In this document: positions 51,567-61,535 of the stretch, piece by piece
How the letters are laid out: the number at the start of each line of letters is the position of its first letter
Numbering within the stretch: the stretch's first letter is position 1
Assembly (NCBI GenBank): GCA_001880285.1
Contig: CP016269.1
Span: forward strand, 868,001 to 932,000
Length of the DNA stretch: 64,000 nucleotides
Reading direction: 5' to 3'
Source: Flavobacteriaceae bacterium UJ101
GTDB taxonomy: Bacteria > Bacteroidota > Bacteroidia > Flavobacteriales > UJ101
The notes under the pieces: generated by a model
Database searches by the model: none
Told to the model about the DNA's origin: nothing
The model's input: only the letters and a program-made list of their open reading frames with translations
Translations under genes and position numbers: made by a program

Positions 51567-54500
51567 ATGAAAACAAAAATAATAACACTATTTCTATTTT
51601 TAGCTTTTTCATTATTCGGCCAAGATCAACCTAATATCATTATATTATTAGTAGATGACGCAGGATATGCCGATTGGGGTTACCAAGGATCAAAAACAGT
51701 TCAATCACCTAATGTAGATAAATTAGTATCAGATGGTATGAACTTCACACAAGGTTATGTAACAAATTCCGTTTGTGCACCTTCTAGAGCCGGGATATTA
51801 ACAGGTCAATATCAAAATAGATCTGGTTTTGAATATAATATTGTAAAATATTCTCCTGCTCCATCATATAATCAAGAAGATGTGGGGTTAGAAGTAGGAA
51901 TACCTACTATTGCTGATCGTCTTAGCGAGTTAGGATATTACACAGGTGCTTTTGGTAAATGGCACTTGGGTGAAGATGTAAGTAAATATCACCCTAAAAA
52001 AAGAGGTTTTGACTATTTTTATGGTTTATTAGGTGGTTCAAGATCGTATAATAAACGAGAAACCTCTTCTGATAAAAAATTAATGAGAAATTACACCTAT
52101 GATGAACCAAAAGGTGATTTTTATCTTACTGATCTTTTAACTGATGATTTTCTTGAATTCACTAAAAAATCAAAAGAAAAAGACAAACCTTTCTTTGCTT
52201 ATATGGCTTACACTGCACCTCATGGCCCTTTTGAAGCAAAAGAAATTGATAAAAAACCTTTTGAAAATCTTGGCTTATCCACTAAAAAATTAAAATACCA
52301 CGCAATGATCTACAACTTCGATAAAAATGTAGGAAGAATTGTAGATTATCTTAAAGAAGAAAACATGTATGAAAACACTTTATTTGTGTTTTTAAGTGAT
52401 AATGGAGGTAAAACTATCGTTTCTAACAACGGTATTTTTAGAGGAGGAAAATCTAGTCAATATGAAGGAGGAATTCGTGTCCCTTTTGCAATGACTTGGC
52501 CTGCCAAAATTAATGCTAATTCAAAATATGATGATCAAATTATTTCACTTGACATAGCACCTACTTTAATTGAAGCTGCAGGTGGAACGGTTCAAGAATG
52601 TCAAGAGCTTGATGGTGTGAGTTTATTACCTATTGCTGAAAATCCTAATTTAAAAGCTCATGATGAGTTATATTGGAGAAAATTAGATCAATGGGAAATT
52701 GTTTCAGATGGAACTAATAAAATTATTATAAATAATAATGATTGGGGAGATAGTGATAATGATACCATTATGGTAGATTTAAACAATAACGCTCAAGAAG
52801 ACCTAGAAAAAAATATTTATAATGAAAACCCTAACATTGCTGCACGTTTAGTCAATCTTCATAAATCTTGGAAAGAAGAGCTAGATCTTCCTCATTGGAT
52901 TGGAGACAATGTTTTACAAAAAATTTGTTCAGATGCCTCATCTGCAAAAACTTGTTATAAACTTAAGAATCGTTATGCTAACTTCACAAAACCAGTAATT
53001 GAAACACCTGAATGTGTTGATCCTATTATCTATTATGTGAGTACTTCTTCTGGAAATGATAGTAATAATGGAACATCAAGTGACTCTCCCTGGAAAACAC
53101 TAGAAAGAGTTAACACAGCTACTTTAAATCCAGGAGATCAGATTCTTTTTAAATCAGGCGATACTTTCTCAGGGCAATTAAATGTAGATCACTCAGGAAC
53201 TAAAGGGAAACCTATTAAATTTGGAAAATATGGTACAGGAGATAAACCTATTATAGATGGAGCTAATGCACCTGGAGGAGCTTATTTAGCTGCTATTTAT
53301 GTAAACAATCATGAATATATAGAGTTTGATGGATTACATATCACAAATGATCGTAAAATATCAAGAACTGGTGTTAGCAATAAAGAAGGTTATGGTATTT
53401 TAATTCATAATGATGGAGATCAAATTATGCATCACTTTAGATTCAATAATTTACATGTAGAAGGAGTTTATCCTATCAGTACTGCAGGACAGGAACATGA
53501 TGATTTGAAATCAGCCGGTATCTATGTTAAAACAGAAGCTAATGAAGCTGGTAAAGAAAAACATATCAAAGATGTTATTGTTGAAAACAGTTATTTTACC
53601 GATACTCAAAAATTTGGCTTTTGGTCTCAACATAAAGGTGGCTCAGGAGATGAAATCATGGTTCGCAACATGGATTTTGTGTTACGAAACAATCATTTCT
53701 ATAAAACAGGAGGATCAGGAATCACTCCAGGAAAAACTTATAACGTATTAGTAGAACATAATATTTTTGATTACCCTGGATCTAACATGGATTCAAGGAT
53801 GGCGAAACGAGGAAGTGGAGCTTGGTTTTTCAATTGTCGAAATGTAATTGCTCAACACAATATTTCACGACATGCTCGAGGTGATGGAGATACTTATGGA
53901 ATTCATATTGACATGAAAAACAAATATGTAATCGTACAATACAATTACAGCGAAGATAGTGAAGGAGGATTCGTTGAAGTTTTAGGAGATAATGAATACG
54001 CTACTTACCGCTACAACATTAGTGTCAATGATGCACTTAGAACAAAAAAAGGAAATACATTGTGGGTTTCTCCATATTCTTTCTCTTCAGGAAACACACG
54101 ATCTGACAAAGTTTATATTTATAACAACTCTGTTTATTTAAACAAAAATACAACTGGAGGAAATATGAAACCTGGTCTTTACTTTGAGAGTAAGAATGTA
54201 TACGTCTATAATAATGCCTTCTTTGCTGATGGAAACTCTTCCATGGGGATTAAAGAATATGTTGTAAAGACAGATTCGGGTACTGATGTTTACGTTGATC
54301 ATAATTTATTCCAAGGTAATATAAAAGCAAACTTTATATCAAGAGATAAAAATGCAGTTCGAGGAAATCCTTTATATGCTACTCCAGGTTCTTTTGAAGC
54401 TGAGGGATACAAATTACTTGAAGGAAGTCCTGCATTAAACGCTGGGAAATCTTTTACTGAACCACCATTTCCTATGGCTGGACAAGGAATTTTCAAAGAT

Positions 54501-55664
54501 ATTACAGCAAAAGCAACTAAAGACTATTTTGGAAATCCTGTAGATTTAACAAGTTCTACTCATATTGGAGCATATAATGGAACTCCATTACCCAATACTA
54601 ACCCTACTTCAAATATATACGAAGCTGAAAATGCAACGCTTTCAGGAAATGTCAATATACTTAATTGTAATCAAGCATCTGAAGGTAAAATGGCTTCAGG
54701 CTCTAATAATGGTGAAAGTAATCATGTTAACTTTGCTAATGTTACAGTTAATGAAACAGGAAAGTATAATCTTGTAATTAGTTATATGGCTACTTCTAAT
54801 AGAAATCTTTCTTATAAGATTAACAACGGAGCAACACAAACTATTTCTGTAAATGCATCAGGTAGCTGGTGTTATCAAGGAGGAGCCCCAGCTAATAAAA
54901 CTATTGAGATTAATTTAAATACAGGAGTAAATTCTATTAAATTCTTCAATTCACCTATAATTGATAAAATTGAAATAGTTCCAGCAATTAAAACAAGTTA
55001 CGAAGCAGAAGAAGCTCAGTTAGCAGGAACTGCTGCAATTGGAAACTGTAATACTTCTTCCAATAATCAATTGGTAAAATCAATTTTAAACGGAAGTAAT
55101 AATTCAGTTACCTTTAACAATGTTCAGACGACAGAAGCAGGTGCTTATACAATTAAAGTACATTACTTCTCAAACAATACTCGAACTTTCACTATTGAAA
55201 CAAATGGTGTTGCAGTAAATCATTCTGTACCTAGAAGTGGAAACTGGTGCTACCAAGGAGGATCACCTAGCTCTAAAACGTTTACTATAAATTTAAACAA
55301 AGGTTCAAATACCATTAAAATCTATAATATTCATTCTTTAGATAGAATAGAGATCAACAAAGCAAATTCTTCTAGCAGAATAGTTGATACAATAACACCT
55401 TCTGTGAAAGAGGAATTAACACCTGAGTCCAAAATGGTTATTTATCCAAATATTGTTAATAGAGGAGAGTTTATTAACCTTAAAAACGTTAAATCATCTT
55501 CTATTGTTACAATTTATAACTCAAGTGGACAATTAGTTTATAAAGCAAATAACCAAACTCGTAATCATCAAAAAATTCCAACTAGTAGATTACGTTCTGG
55601 TATTTATTTTATAAAAATAATAGATGGAAAACAAACACTTAACTCTAAAATCATCATTAAGTAA
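51567..55664 (+). CDS. Chimeric sulfatase/beta-helix enzyme with two binding modules and T9SS tail
   Basis: A 1365-residue secreted protein. Residues 1-18 are a signal peptide; about 20-480 an S1 (formylglycine) sulfatase with metal Asp30/Asp31 in LLVDDAGYADWG and the maturation motif C70-APSR; about 488-1008 a right-handed parallel beta-helix (YYVSTSSGNDSNNGTS, GDQILFKSGDTFSGQ, EYIEFDGLHITNDRK); about 1015-1137 and 1143-1265 two CBM6/35-like beta-sandwiches (YEAENATLSG...WCYQGG...DKIEI); 1289-1365 a type A T9SS sorting domain (MVIYPNIVNRGEF...SGIYFIKI). The beta-helix closely resembles that of the protein at 58115. It should desulfate and cleave a sulfated glycan at the cell surface; whether the helix is a lyase or hydrolase is unknown. 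First long gene of the locus. Confidence 0.88.
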   Translation: MKTKIITLFLFLAFSLFGQDQPNIIILLVDDAGYADWGYQGSKTVQSPNVDKLVSDGMNFTQGYVTNSVCAPSRAGILTGQYQNRSGFEYNIVKYSPAPSYNQEDVGLEVGIPTIADRLSELGYYTGAFGKWHLGEDVSKYHPKKRGFDYFYGLLGGSRSYNKRETSSDKKLMRNYTYDEPKGDFYLTDLLTDDFLEFTKKSKEKDKPFFAYMAYTAPHGPFEAKEIDKKPFENLGLSTKKLKYHAMIYNFDKNVGRIVDYLKEENMYENTLFVFLSDNGGKTIVSNNGIFRGGKSSQYEGGIRVPFAMTWPAKINANSKYDDQIISLDIAPTLIEAAGGTVQECQELDGVSLLPIAENPNLKAHDELYWRKLDQWEIVSDGTNKIIINNNDWGDSDNDTIMVDLNNNAQEDLEKNIYNENPNIAARLVNLHKSWKEELDLPHWIGDNVLQKICSDASSAKTCYKLKNRYANFTKPVIETPECVDPIIYYVSTSSGNDSNNGTSSDSPWKTLERVNTATLNPGDQILFKSGDTFSGQLNVDHSGTKGKPIKFGKYGTGDKPIIDGANAPGGAYLAAIYVNNHEYIEFDGLHITNDRKISRTGVSNKEGYGILIHNDGDQIMHHFRFNNLHVEGVYPISTAGQEHDDLKSAGIYVKTEANEAGKEKHIKDVIVENSYFTDTQKFGFWSQHKGGSGDEIMVRNMDFVLRNNHFYKTGGSGITPGKTYNVLVEHNIFDYPGSNMDSRMAKRGSGAWFFNCRNVIAQHNISRHARGDGDTYGIHIDMKNKYVIVQYNYSEDSEGGFVEVLGDNEYATYRYNISVNDALRTKKGNTLWVSPYSFSSGNTRSDKVYIYNNSVYLNKNTTGGNMKPGLYFESKNVYVYNNAFFADGNSSMGIKEYVVKTDSGTDVYVDHNLFQGNIKANFISRDKNAVRGNPLYATPGSFEAEGYKLLEGSPALNAGKSFTEPPFPMAGQGIFKDITAKATKDYFGNPVDLTSSTHIGAYNGTPLPNTNPTSNIYEAENATLSGNVNILNCNQASEGKMASGSNNGESNHVNFANVTVNETGKYNLVISYMATSNRNLSYKINNGATQTISVNASGSWCYQGGAPANKTIEINLNTGVNSIKFFNSPIIDKIEIVPAIKTSYEAEEAQLAGTAAIGNCNTSSNNQLVKSILNGSNNSVTFNNVQTTEAGAYTIKVHYFSNNTRTFTIETNGVAVNHSVPRSGNWCYQGGSPSSKTFTINLNKGSNTIKIYNIHSLDRIEINKANSSSRIVDTITPSVKEELTPESKMVIYPNIVNRGEFINLKNVKSSSIVTIYNSSGQLVYKANNQTRNHQKIPTSRLRSGIYFIKIIDGKQTLNSKIIIK

Positions 55665-55684
55665 GTTTAATTATTAAATTAAAA

Positions 55685-55719
55685 CATCCCCTATAAAATC
55701 ACTTATAGGGGTGTTTTTT
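55685..55719 (+). terminator. Terminator after the sulfatase/beta-helix gene
   Basis: A 9-bp stem (55688-55696 CCCCTATAA with 55703-55711) then TGTTTTTT, 15 bases before the next ATG. It closely resembles the terminator after the 58115 gene (61356-61393), which fits duplication of the gene together with its 3' flank. Readthrough into the second sulfatase seems likely given the short gap. Confidence 0.75.
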
Positions 55720-55733
55720 CTAAAATACAAAAT

Positions 55734-57938
55734 ATGAAAACAAAACTTTTACTACTACTATTTTCTATCTCTTCCCTATTTTTAAAAAGTCAAGAAAAAC
55801 CCAATATACTATTTATTATTGCTGATGATTTAGGAAAATATTTACCTATGTATGGTGACAGACAAGCACAAGCACCTACAATAGAAAAAATAGGAGAAAA
55901 TGGATTGATTTTCGATCGTGCTTACAGCAATTTCCCTGTTTGTGGCCCATCAAGAGCCAGTATGCTTACAGGACTCTACCCAGAAACTATTTTTAATGAA
56001 ACAGGAAAAGGTTATAATAATAATGACTTAAAAACTCATGAATTAGCAGACAAAATTTTAAAACAAATAGTTCCTGATGGAAAAACCTTAATGAATTATT
56101 TAAAAACAGAAGGAAACTATTATGTTCTTGGAGGAGGAAAAATCTATCATAGTGCAGAAAAATCACAAACCAACGATTATTCTAAAATGATCAACACCAG
56201 TAAACTCCCCGCTTATTCAAAAAATAAAAAAAATAAGGTAATTGTAGAAGATCACCATTACACTGAAGATTATGAACACCGAGATGGTTATTTAGCTAAT
56301 AATTTAGAAAAAAAAATACGTGAATATGCCAATGGAATAATAGGTGATGGAAAACCTTTATTTATGACGATGGGATTACAAAAACCTCATGGTCCTTACG
56401 CTGCTCCCACTCATTATTTTAATGATTTTCCAATCGATAGAACGCATATAAATGTAACCTCTTTTTTCGATCAACCTAATGACGTACTTTCAACATATAC
56501 ATTATCACCAGCTGAAAATATTTTAAAAAATTATAAAGATGTTGCTTTAAATAGTGAAAATTATGTTGATATAGCTCTTGGGCAACGTTTTTCTAACCTA
56601 AAGCCTGAATTACAGAAAAAAATTGTTCATGGATATTATACCTGTATCAGCTTTATTGATCAACAAATAAAAAAAGTTGTAGATGTTTTAAAAGAAAAAG
56701 GATTATATGACAATACAATCATTATCATTACTTCTGATCACGGATATAAACTGGGACATTATGATCGATTAGGTAAATACAGTACACATGAAACAGATAC
56801 TTCCGTTCCTCTTATTATTTCTGGACCTGGAATTACATCCAATACAAGAACCTCTTCAATTGCTCAACTTATTGATCTGTTCCCTACTCTTTGCGACCTT
56901 ACCTCTACTCCAATTCCTGATTGGATTCAAGGAACTAGCTTAAAACCTATATTATCAGATCCAACTCAAAAAGTAAATCAATATAGTTATACCGTTGTGA
57001 ATAAAGGAGGTAGTTGGCTAGGAAAAAGTATAATCAATGATGAAGGAATACGTTACACAAAATATGTAAATAAATTAACAGGTGATTATATAGACCCTCC
57101 CGGAAAATCACTTTCTCAAGAATTATATGATTATTCTAATGAAGTATATACCGCTGATAATAAAATATTAGATAACGAATACGCTCCTTTTATAACTAAT
57201 TTATCTGAAGCAATCAACTCCTTCTTTACAACAGGAAATTATGCTAAAGTTGTAAAACAAAATTTTGTATACGAAGCTGAAGATGCTGAAATATCTGGTA
57301 AAACGGCTATAGTGAATTGTAATACCTCTTCAAATCAAAAGCATGTAAAATCAATTACGAGCGGTAATAATCATGCCGTTACTTTTAATAATATTATGAT
57401 AGACGAAGCGGGAACATACAATATGAACCTTCATTATTTTTCTAATAGCTCTAGAACATTTAGTACACTTATTAATGGAAACACATCAAATTATTCGATT
57501 CCAAAAAGTGGCAAATGGTGCTATCAAGGAGGAACTCCTGCTGTAAAAACCATTAGTATCAATTTAAATCGAGGTATGAATACAATTAAAATCTACAATA
57601 TTCATTCTTTAGATAAAATTGAACTTGACAAAGTAACTATTTCAGCAAAAAAAGTACCCTTACCGATAAGCACTACTATTCAAAATCAATTACCATCAAA
57701 ACCCCAAATAGCAATCTATCCAAATATTGTTAACAAAGGAGAATTCATCAAACTTAAAAATGTAACCAAATTCTCCATTATTACCCTATATAATTCTAAT
57801 GGGCAATTAGTATACAAAAACACATTAAAAAATAGTTCTTCTGAAGAAATACCAACAAGTAAATTACAGGCTGGCTTGTATTTCGTAAAAATTATAAACA
57901 ACAAACAAATTTTCAACTCTAAAATAATGATTAAATAA
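55734..57938 (+). CDS. Iduronate-2-sulfatase-like sulfatase with binding module and T9SS tail
   Basis: A 734-residue protein. Signal peptide to about residue 19; S1 sulfatase about 20-500 with IIADDLGKY metal Asp pair (31-32) and the formylglycine motif C70-GPSR; LQKPHGPYAAP and DHGYKLGHYDRLGKYSTHE are the blocks of the iduronate-2-sulfatase-like branch. Residues about 511-633 form one CBM6/35-like module (YEAEDAEISG...WCYQGGTP...DKIEL), and 658-734 a T9SS type A tail (IAIYPNIVNKGEF). It probably removes a sulfate ester from the same glycan as the chimera. A sulfatase-maturing enzyme is not in the window. Confidence 0.9.
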   Translation: MKTKLLLLLFSISSLFLKSQEKPNILFIIADDLGKYLPMYGDRQAQAPTIEKIGENGLIFDRAYSNFPVCGPSRASMLTGLYPETIFNETGKGYNNNDLKTHELADKILKQIVPDGKTLMNYLKTEGNYYVLGGGKIYHSAEKSQTNDYSKMINTSKLPAYSKNKKNKVIVEDHHYTEDYEHRDGYLANNLEKKIREYANGIIGDGKPLFMTMGLQKPHGPYAAPTHYFNDFPIDRTHINVTSFFDQPNDVLSTYTLSPAENILKNYKDVALNSENYVDIALGQRFSNLKPELQKKIVHGYYTCISFIDQQIKKVVDVLKEKGLYDNTIIIITSDHGYKLGHYDRLGKYSTHETDTSVPLIISGPGITSNTRTSSIAQLIDLFPTLCDLTSTPIPDWIQGTSLKPILSDPTQKVNQYSYTVVNKGGSWLGKSIINDEGIRYTKYVNKLTGDYIDPPGKSLSQELYDYSNEVYTADNKILDNEYAPFITNLSEAINSFFTTGNYAKVVKQNFVYEAEDAEISGKTAIVNCNTSSNQKHVKSITSGNNHAVTFNNIMIDEAGTYNMNLHYFSNSSRTFSTLINGNTSNYSIPKSGKWCYQGGTPAVKTISINLNRGMNTIKIYNIHSLDKIELDKVTISAKKVPLPISTTIQNQLPSKPQIAIYPNIVNKGEFIKLKNVTKFSIITLYNSNGQLVYKNTLKNSSSEEIPTSKLQAGLYFVKIINNKQIFNSKIMIK

Positions 57939-58063
57939 TAATATGTTAAACATCATAAACACCTATTTATTAACAAAATACTCTTAGATATTTTTATGAA
58001 ACACTATTCTGTAAGAGTTACTTCAAAAAAACTAAACTATATTCTCAACTATTAAAAACCTAC

Positions 58064-58088
58064 TTAAAGCAGGGTTAATTTGCTTTAA
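58064..58088. repeat. Inverted repeat before the third enzyme gene
   Basis: TTAAAGCA (58064-58071) and TGCTTTAA (58081-58088) form an 8-bp stem with 9-base loop, 26 bases before the ATG at 58115. No T-run follows, so it may be an mRNA leader hairpin or a chance palindrome. The rest of the 176-base gap shows nothing clear. Confidence 0.3.
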
Positions 58089-58114
58089 TTATTAACTAAA
58101 AATGATTAGATTAG

Positions 58115-61100
58115 ATGAAAACAAAAAGTACACTTACTTTCAGTTTGTTAGTTCTTCTTAGCCTTTCGCTATTTGCTAACAAAACTTCTGACCCTGTAAA
58201 GGATTCCTTTACAAACAATCATGTATTATTATCATGGTTGAACTATTCACTATTTTCCAATGCAACGGAAGAGAATTCTTCTATGATTTATGAAGCTGAA
58301 GAAGCTACTTTACATGGAAAAAACCCTCTTATAAGATCCTGTAGTTCTGCTTCTAATGGAAAATTAGTCACTAGAACCATAGATGGATCCTGCAATTCCA
58401 TTACTTTTAAAAATATTAATGCAACTAAAGCAGGTTCTTATGATATTGTATTAGATTACATATCACCTGTAGAAAGAACTTTTACTATAGTACTTAATGG
58501 GGAAGTTACAAATTACACTATAGATAAAAGTGGAAAATGGTGCTATCAAGGGGGGGCTCCTGCTTCTAAAACAATTTCCGTAATTTTAAAAGAAGGTGCC
58601 AATACTTTAAAAATATACGACATCCATACCTTAGATAGAATCACCGTAAAAAAAACATCCGATGTTTATCATGTAAGTACTTCTGATGGAGATGATTCAA
58701 ATGATGGATTTTCACCTCAATCTCCATGGAAATCTTTAGATCGAGTAAATCAAGCAGTTCTAGCTCCAGGAGATCAAATTCTTTTCAAATCAGGTGATAC
58801 TTTTTTAGGACAATTAAATGTTGACCACTCAGGTACAGCTGAAAATCCTATTATCTTTGGACGATATGGTACAGGTGACAAACCTAAAATTGATGGAGCT
58901 AAGGCCCCAGGAGGAGCTTATTTAGCTGCAATTTATGTGAATAATCAAGAATATATTGAGTTTGATAATCTTTATATTACGAATGATCGTAAAACTTCAA
59001 GAGAAGGTGTTGATGATCTTCAAGGTTATGGTATTTATGTTCATAACTCAGGAACCAAACCTATGCATCATTTCAAATTTTCAAACTTAACTGTCGAAGG
59101 AATTTATGCGGTAAGTACTGAAGGACAAGATCATGATGCTTTAAAAACAGCTGGAATTTATGTTAAAAGTGAAAAAAACACTGTTCTTAATGAAGAAAAA
59201 TACGTCAAAGATGTATTAGTTGAAAATTCTTACTTCACTAATATAGCAAAGTTCGGATTTTGGTCACAACATAAAGGTAATGATAGTGGCATAGGAAATG
59301 ATATTGTAAATCGTAACAATGATTTTGTTTTTAGAAACAATCATTTCTACAAAACAGGAGGTTCTGGTATCACACCTGGAAGAACTTATAATGTATTAAT
59401 GGAACACAACCTTATCGAATATCCAGGTTCTGATATGGATCCTCGAATGGCAAAAAGAGGAAGTGGTGCTTGGTTTTTTAATTGTCATAACGTTATTGCT
59501 CAATACAATAGAGTCTACCACGCTCGTGGTGAAAACGATACCTACGGTATTCATATTGATATGAAAAATAAATACGTAGTAGTCCAATATAATTATACAG
59601 AAGATAGTGAAGGTGGTTTTGCTGAGATACTGGGAGATAATGAATACGCAACATACCGTTATAACATTAGTGTAAACGAAGGTTTAAGAGCAAAAAAAGG
59701 GAATACACTTTGGGTTTCTCCTTGGTCTTTTTCACAAGGAAATACGCGCTCTGATAAAGTTTATATTTACAATAACTCCATTTATGTTGAAAAAAATACT
59801 AATGGTAAATTTATGAACCCTGGACTTGCCTTTGAAAGTAAAAACGTTTATGTATATAACAATGCTTTTCATGTAATATCAGGTTCTACCATTGGTGTAA
59901 AAGAATTAAAACTTATCACCGATGACGGAACAGATGTACATATAGACAATAACCTCTATCAAGGATATATCATTGAAGGATTTACAAATAAAGATCAGAA
60001 TGCTATTTTTGATAATCCTCTTTATACCGACGCTGGAATTTTTGAAGCAGATGGTTACAAATTACAAGAAACCAGCCCTGCTTTAAATGCAGGTAGACCA
60101 ATTGAAGAACCTCCTTTCCCAATGGCTGGTCAAGGTATTTTTAAAGATATTCCTGCTAAAGCTACCAAAGATTACTTCGGAAACTCTGTTGATCTTTCTA
60201 AAAAGGTACATATTGGAGCTTATAATGGTGCTCCTACTCCATACACAGGACCAAAAGAAGAAACACCTATTACAGGAAATGAAAACGGTATATATGAAGC
60301 AGAAGATGCTATATTCTCTGGGAATTCCATATTATCTTCTTGTGATGCTGCTTCAATGGACCTTATGGTTGGTGGAGTTGCCAAAGATGATAAAAGTGCC
60401 GTACTATTTCCTTATGTTGATGTAGAAGTTTCAGGAAATTATTATTTAGATATAAGTTACATAACAGGTGCTGCACGTACATTGTATTACAAAATTAATG
60501 ATGGTAATTATATACCTCTAAAAGTTAATGCTACAGGATGGTGCGGTCAATTAGAACAGTCTGTGACCAATACTGTTCTAGTTAATCTAAAAAAAGGACG
60601 TAATACCATTAAATTATACAACGTTGGTAGCTTAGATAAAATCCAAGTTAGACTTAATGAAGAAAGCAACAATCTTATATATGAAGCTGAAAATGCAACC
60701 TTATCAGGTAATGCAAGCGTTATATCATGTGCTAATGCTTCACAAGAGTTAATGGTAAAAGAAGTTTCTGGTTCAAGTCAAAATGCCGTTACATTCTCAA
60801 ATGTAAATATTGAAAACGAAGGAAGTTATAAGCTTCATATTCATTATATCTCTGGAACAGCTAAAACAGCTAGTTATAGTGTAAATAATGGATCGGCTCA
60901 AACAGTCAATACTCCTGCTACTGGATGGTGTAATCAGGTGACACAGGCTGCTACAAAAACCGTTTCAATAGCATTAAACAAAGGAAATAATGTGATTAAA
61001 ATTTACAATATCGGTAGTCTTGATAAAATTTCTCTAGAAAAAACAGACGCATCTTCAGCTAGAAAGATTGTAAACCATTCTATCTCTTCTACCACTCAAG

Positions 61101-61342
61101 AAAAGTCTGATATTATTTTATATCCAAATATTGTAAGTAGAGGAGAATTTGTTCACCTTAAAAACACCAATCCATCTTCTACTATTGCTATCTACAATTC
61201 TAGTGGACAATTAGTTTATAAAAACAAAACTAAAAATAGTTCTTTTGAAAAAATTCATACCAACAAACTACGTTCCGGTATCTATTTTATAAAAGTAATA
61301 GATGGTAAACAAACCTTTAATTCAAAAATTATCATTAAATAA
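58115..61342 (+). CDS. Secreted beta-helix enzyme with three binding modules and T9SS tail
   Basis: A 1075-residue protein. Signal peptide (MKTKSTLTFSLLVLLSLSLF); CBM6/35-like module 1 about 57-180 (WCYQGGAP type); right-handed beta-helix about 185-708 (YHVSTSDGDDSNDGFSPQS, GDQILFKSGDTFLGQ, GGFAEILGDNEYATYRY); modules 2 and 3 about 724-847 and 853-975 (GWCGQ and GWCNQ types); T9SS type A tail about 1002-1075 (IILYPNIVSRGEF). The helix matches that of the chimera at 51567 along its length, so the two are paralogues. It is likely a polysaccharide lyase or glycosidase anchored to or released from the surface; GH141-like and PL-type helices are the families to test. Confidence 0.87.
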   Translation: MKTKSTLTFSLLVLLSLSLFANKTSDPVKDSFTNNHVLLSWLNYSLFSNATEENSSMIYEAEEATLHGKNPLIRSCSSASNGKLVTRTIDGSCNSITFKNINATKAGSYDIVLDYISPVERTFTIVLNGEVTNYTIDKSGKWCYQGGAPASKTISVILKEGANTLKIYDIHTLDRITVKKTSDVYHVSTSDGDDSNDGFSPQSPWKSLDRVNQAVLAPGDQILFKSGDTFLGQLNVDHSGTAENPIIFGRYGTGDKPKIDGAKAPGGAYLAAIYVNNQEYIEFDNLYITNDRKTSREGVDDLQGYGIYVHNSGTKPMHHFKFSNLTVEGIYAVSTEGQDHDALKTAGIYVKSEKNTVLNEEKYVKDVLVENSYFTNIAKFGFWSQHKGNDSGIGNDIVNRNNDFVFRNNHFYKTGGSGITPGRTYNVLMEHNLIEYPGSDMDPRMAKRGSGAWFFNCHNVIAQYNRVYHARGENDTYGIHIDMKNKYVVVQYNYTEDSEGGFAEILGDNEYATYRYNISVNEGLRAKKGNTLWVSPWSFSQGNTRSDKVYIYNNSIYVEKNTNGKFMNPGLAFESKNVYVYNNAFHVISGSTIGVKELKLITDDGTDVHIDNNLYQGYIIEGFTNKDQNAIFDNPLYTDAGIFEADGYKLQETSPALNAGRPIEEPPFPMAGQGIFKDIPAKATKDYFGNSVDLSKKVHIGAYNGAPTPYTGPKEETPITGNENGIYEAEDAIFSGNSILSSCDAASMDLMVGGVAKDDKSAVLFPYVDVEVSGNYYLDISYITGAARTLYYKINDGNYIPLKVNATGWCGQLEQSVTNTVLVNLKKGRNTIKLYNVGSLDKIQVRLNEESNNLIYEAENATLSGNASVISCANASQELMVKEVSGSSQNAVTFSNVNIENEGSYKLHIHYISGTAKTASYSVNNGSAQTVNTPATGWCNQVTQAATKTVSIALNKGNNVIKIYNIGSLDKISLEKTDASSARKIVNHSISSTTQEKSDIILYPNIVSRGEFVHLKNTNPSSTIAIYNSSGQLVYKNKTKNSSFEKIHTNKLRSGIYFIKVIDGKQTFNSKIIIK

Positions 61343-61355
61343 ATCAGTAAATCAC

Positions 61356-61393
61356 AACATCCCTATAAAAATATTATTTATAGGGATGTTTTT
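61356..61393 (+). terminator. Terminator after the beta-helix gene
   Basis: A 13-bp stem (61356-61368 AACATCCCTATAA with 61378-61390) followed by TTT, 13 bases after the stop. Its arms share ATCCC-CTATAA-type sequence with the terminator at 55685-55719. Confidence 0.8.
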
Positions 61394-61535
61394 ATAAAAC
61401 CATTATATGAAGAGTATTTTATACACCAATAAATTTCATTTTTAAAAACTAAAAAATATAAAAAATTATAACTCACTTAAATACAGAGCATTACATATCT
61501 TAAAGATAAATTAATTAAAAACTTTTACGAAAAAA

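Noticed and set aside
60087-60425. 112-codon plus-strand frame inside the third enzyme gene
   Set aside because: It is an out-of-frame Leu/Lys-rich shadow of the beta-helix and module coding sequence.
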